Below, piece after piece: positions 63,873 to 64,000 of a DNA stretch of 64,000 nt. A model generated the notes under the pieces. It was not told where the DNA came from, made no database searches, and was given only the letters and a program-made list of their open reading frames with translations. Both the position numbers and the translations under genes were made by a program. Source of the stretch: Cutibacterium granulosum (GTDB lineage Bacteria; Actinomycetota; Actinomycetes; Propionibacteriales; Propionibacteriaceae); NCBI RefSeq assembly GCF_900186975.1, contig NZ_LT906441.1:372001-436000 (forward strand), in the 5' to 3' direction. Each line of letters starts with the position of its first letter. Positions within the stretch are counted from its first letter, which is position 1.

Positions 63873-64000
63873 ATGAATTCCAACAAGAAGATTCGCGTCG
63901 TTCAGTGGGGGCTGGGAGCGATGGGTCGCGGCATGGCCCAACTCATCACCACCAAGGAAGGACTGGAGCTCGTCGGAGCCATTGACGTCAACCCTGCTCT
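63873..64000 (+). CDS. Probable 2,4-diaminopentanoate dehydrogenase (start only)
   Basis: Partial: 42 codons to the window end. GCAGGAGGAAAG precedes the ATG. The N-terminus KIRVVQWGLGAMGRGMAQLITTKEGLELVGAIDVNPA is a Rossmann start typical of this dehydrogenase of ornithine degradation; related dihydrodipicolinate-reductase-like proteins begin similarly. The divergent amino-acid-type regulator supports a catabolic amino-acid role. Confidence 0.7.
   Translation, partial: MNSNKKIRVVQWGLGAMGRGMAQLITTKEGLELVGAIDVNPA

Overview
The window is about 64 kb of high-GC actinobacterial chromosome. The gene set (a HemY-type heme oxidase paired with a radical SAM/SPASM protein, MprAB-like two-component system, fused glutamine-dependent NAD+ synthetase, anaerobic GlpABC, LPXTG-like surface nucleotidase, many leaderless starts) suggests Propionibacteriaceae, most likely Cutibacterium-like. 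That assignment is from protein-level recognition only; no database search was possible.

Layout. 1-2475: end of hemY and a translationally coupled radical SAM/SPASM gene (heme/porphyrin context). 2626-5127: secreted 5'-nucleotidase with a terminator, followed by a decayed duplicate of its own 5' flank. 5739-8487: metY and metX (direct sulfhydrylation route to homocysteine/methionine). 8675-9133: low-molecular-weight phosphatase. 10289-13610: S51-type peptidase/amidotransferase-like gene and an MprAB-like two-component system. 13.6-18.4 kb: two perfect DnaA boxes, a YciI-like protein, uppP, a 2H phosphoesterase and a siderophore-interacting flavoprotein. 19.7-22.2 kb: rpsF-ssb-rpsR-rplI and a rhodanese. 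22.6-28.7 kb: acyl-CoA synthetase, endonuclease IV, a short-chain dehydrogenase with a PlsC acyltransferase, and a GyrI-like protein. 29.3-31.5 kb: FemX-type ligase coupled to a frameshifted alanine racemase-like gene. 32.2-36.4 kb: glpABC operon. 37.7-39.3 kb: DUF2079 membrane protein bracketed by long direct repeats. 40.2-49.9 kb: hydroxyacid dehydrogenase, CLC transporter, amino-acid permease, SbcD/SbcC-like pair. 50.3-58.4 kb: MATE exporter, aminodeoxychorismate lyase-like protein, two PfkB kinases, nadE. 58.8-64 kb: small membrane protein, a double-length eukaryotic-style phosphofructokinase, a double Lrp/AsnC regulator, and the divergent start of a probable 2,4-diaminopentanoate dehydrogenase gene.

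The most unusual content lies between the genes. Intergenic regions are long for a bacterium and hold dozens of copies of a 15-bp dyad, TGACA-N5-TGTCA with an A/T-tract centre. The copies repeatedly come in pairs whose starts are 59-61 bp apart, with little conservation between them. I count roughly twenty such pairs by eye. One pair lies in nadE, where the second dyad opens a low-complexity in-frame insertion. Longer blocks carrying these pairs form about 350-bp direct repeats on both sides of the DUF2079 gene. This looks like an undescribed paired-site or MITE-like repeat family.

A second theme is leaderless expression: at least twelve genes have a TANNNT-like -10 box six or seven bases before the start codon and no ribosome binding site. 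A third is in-frame low-complexity insertion in otherwise conserved enzymes (hemY, fadD, sbcC, the class IV aminotransferase, nadE).
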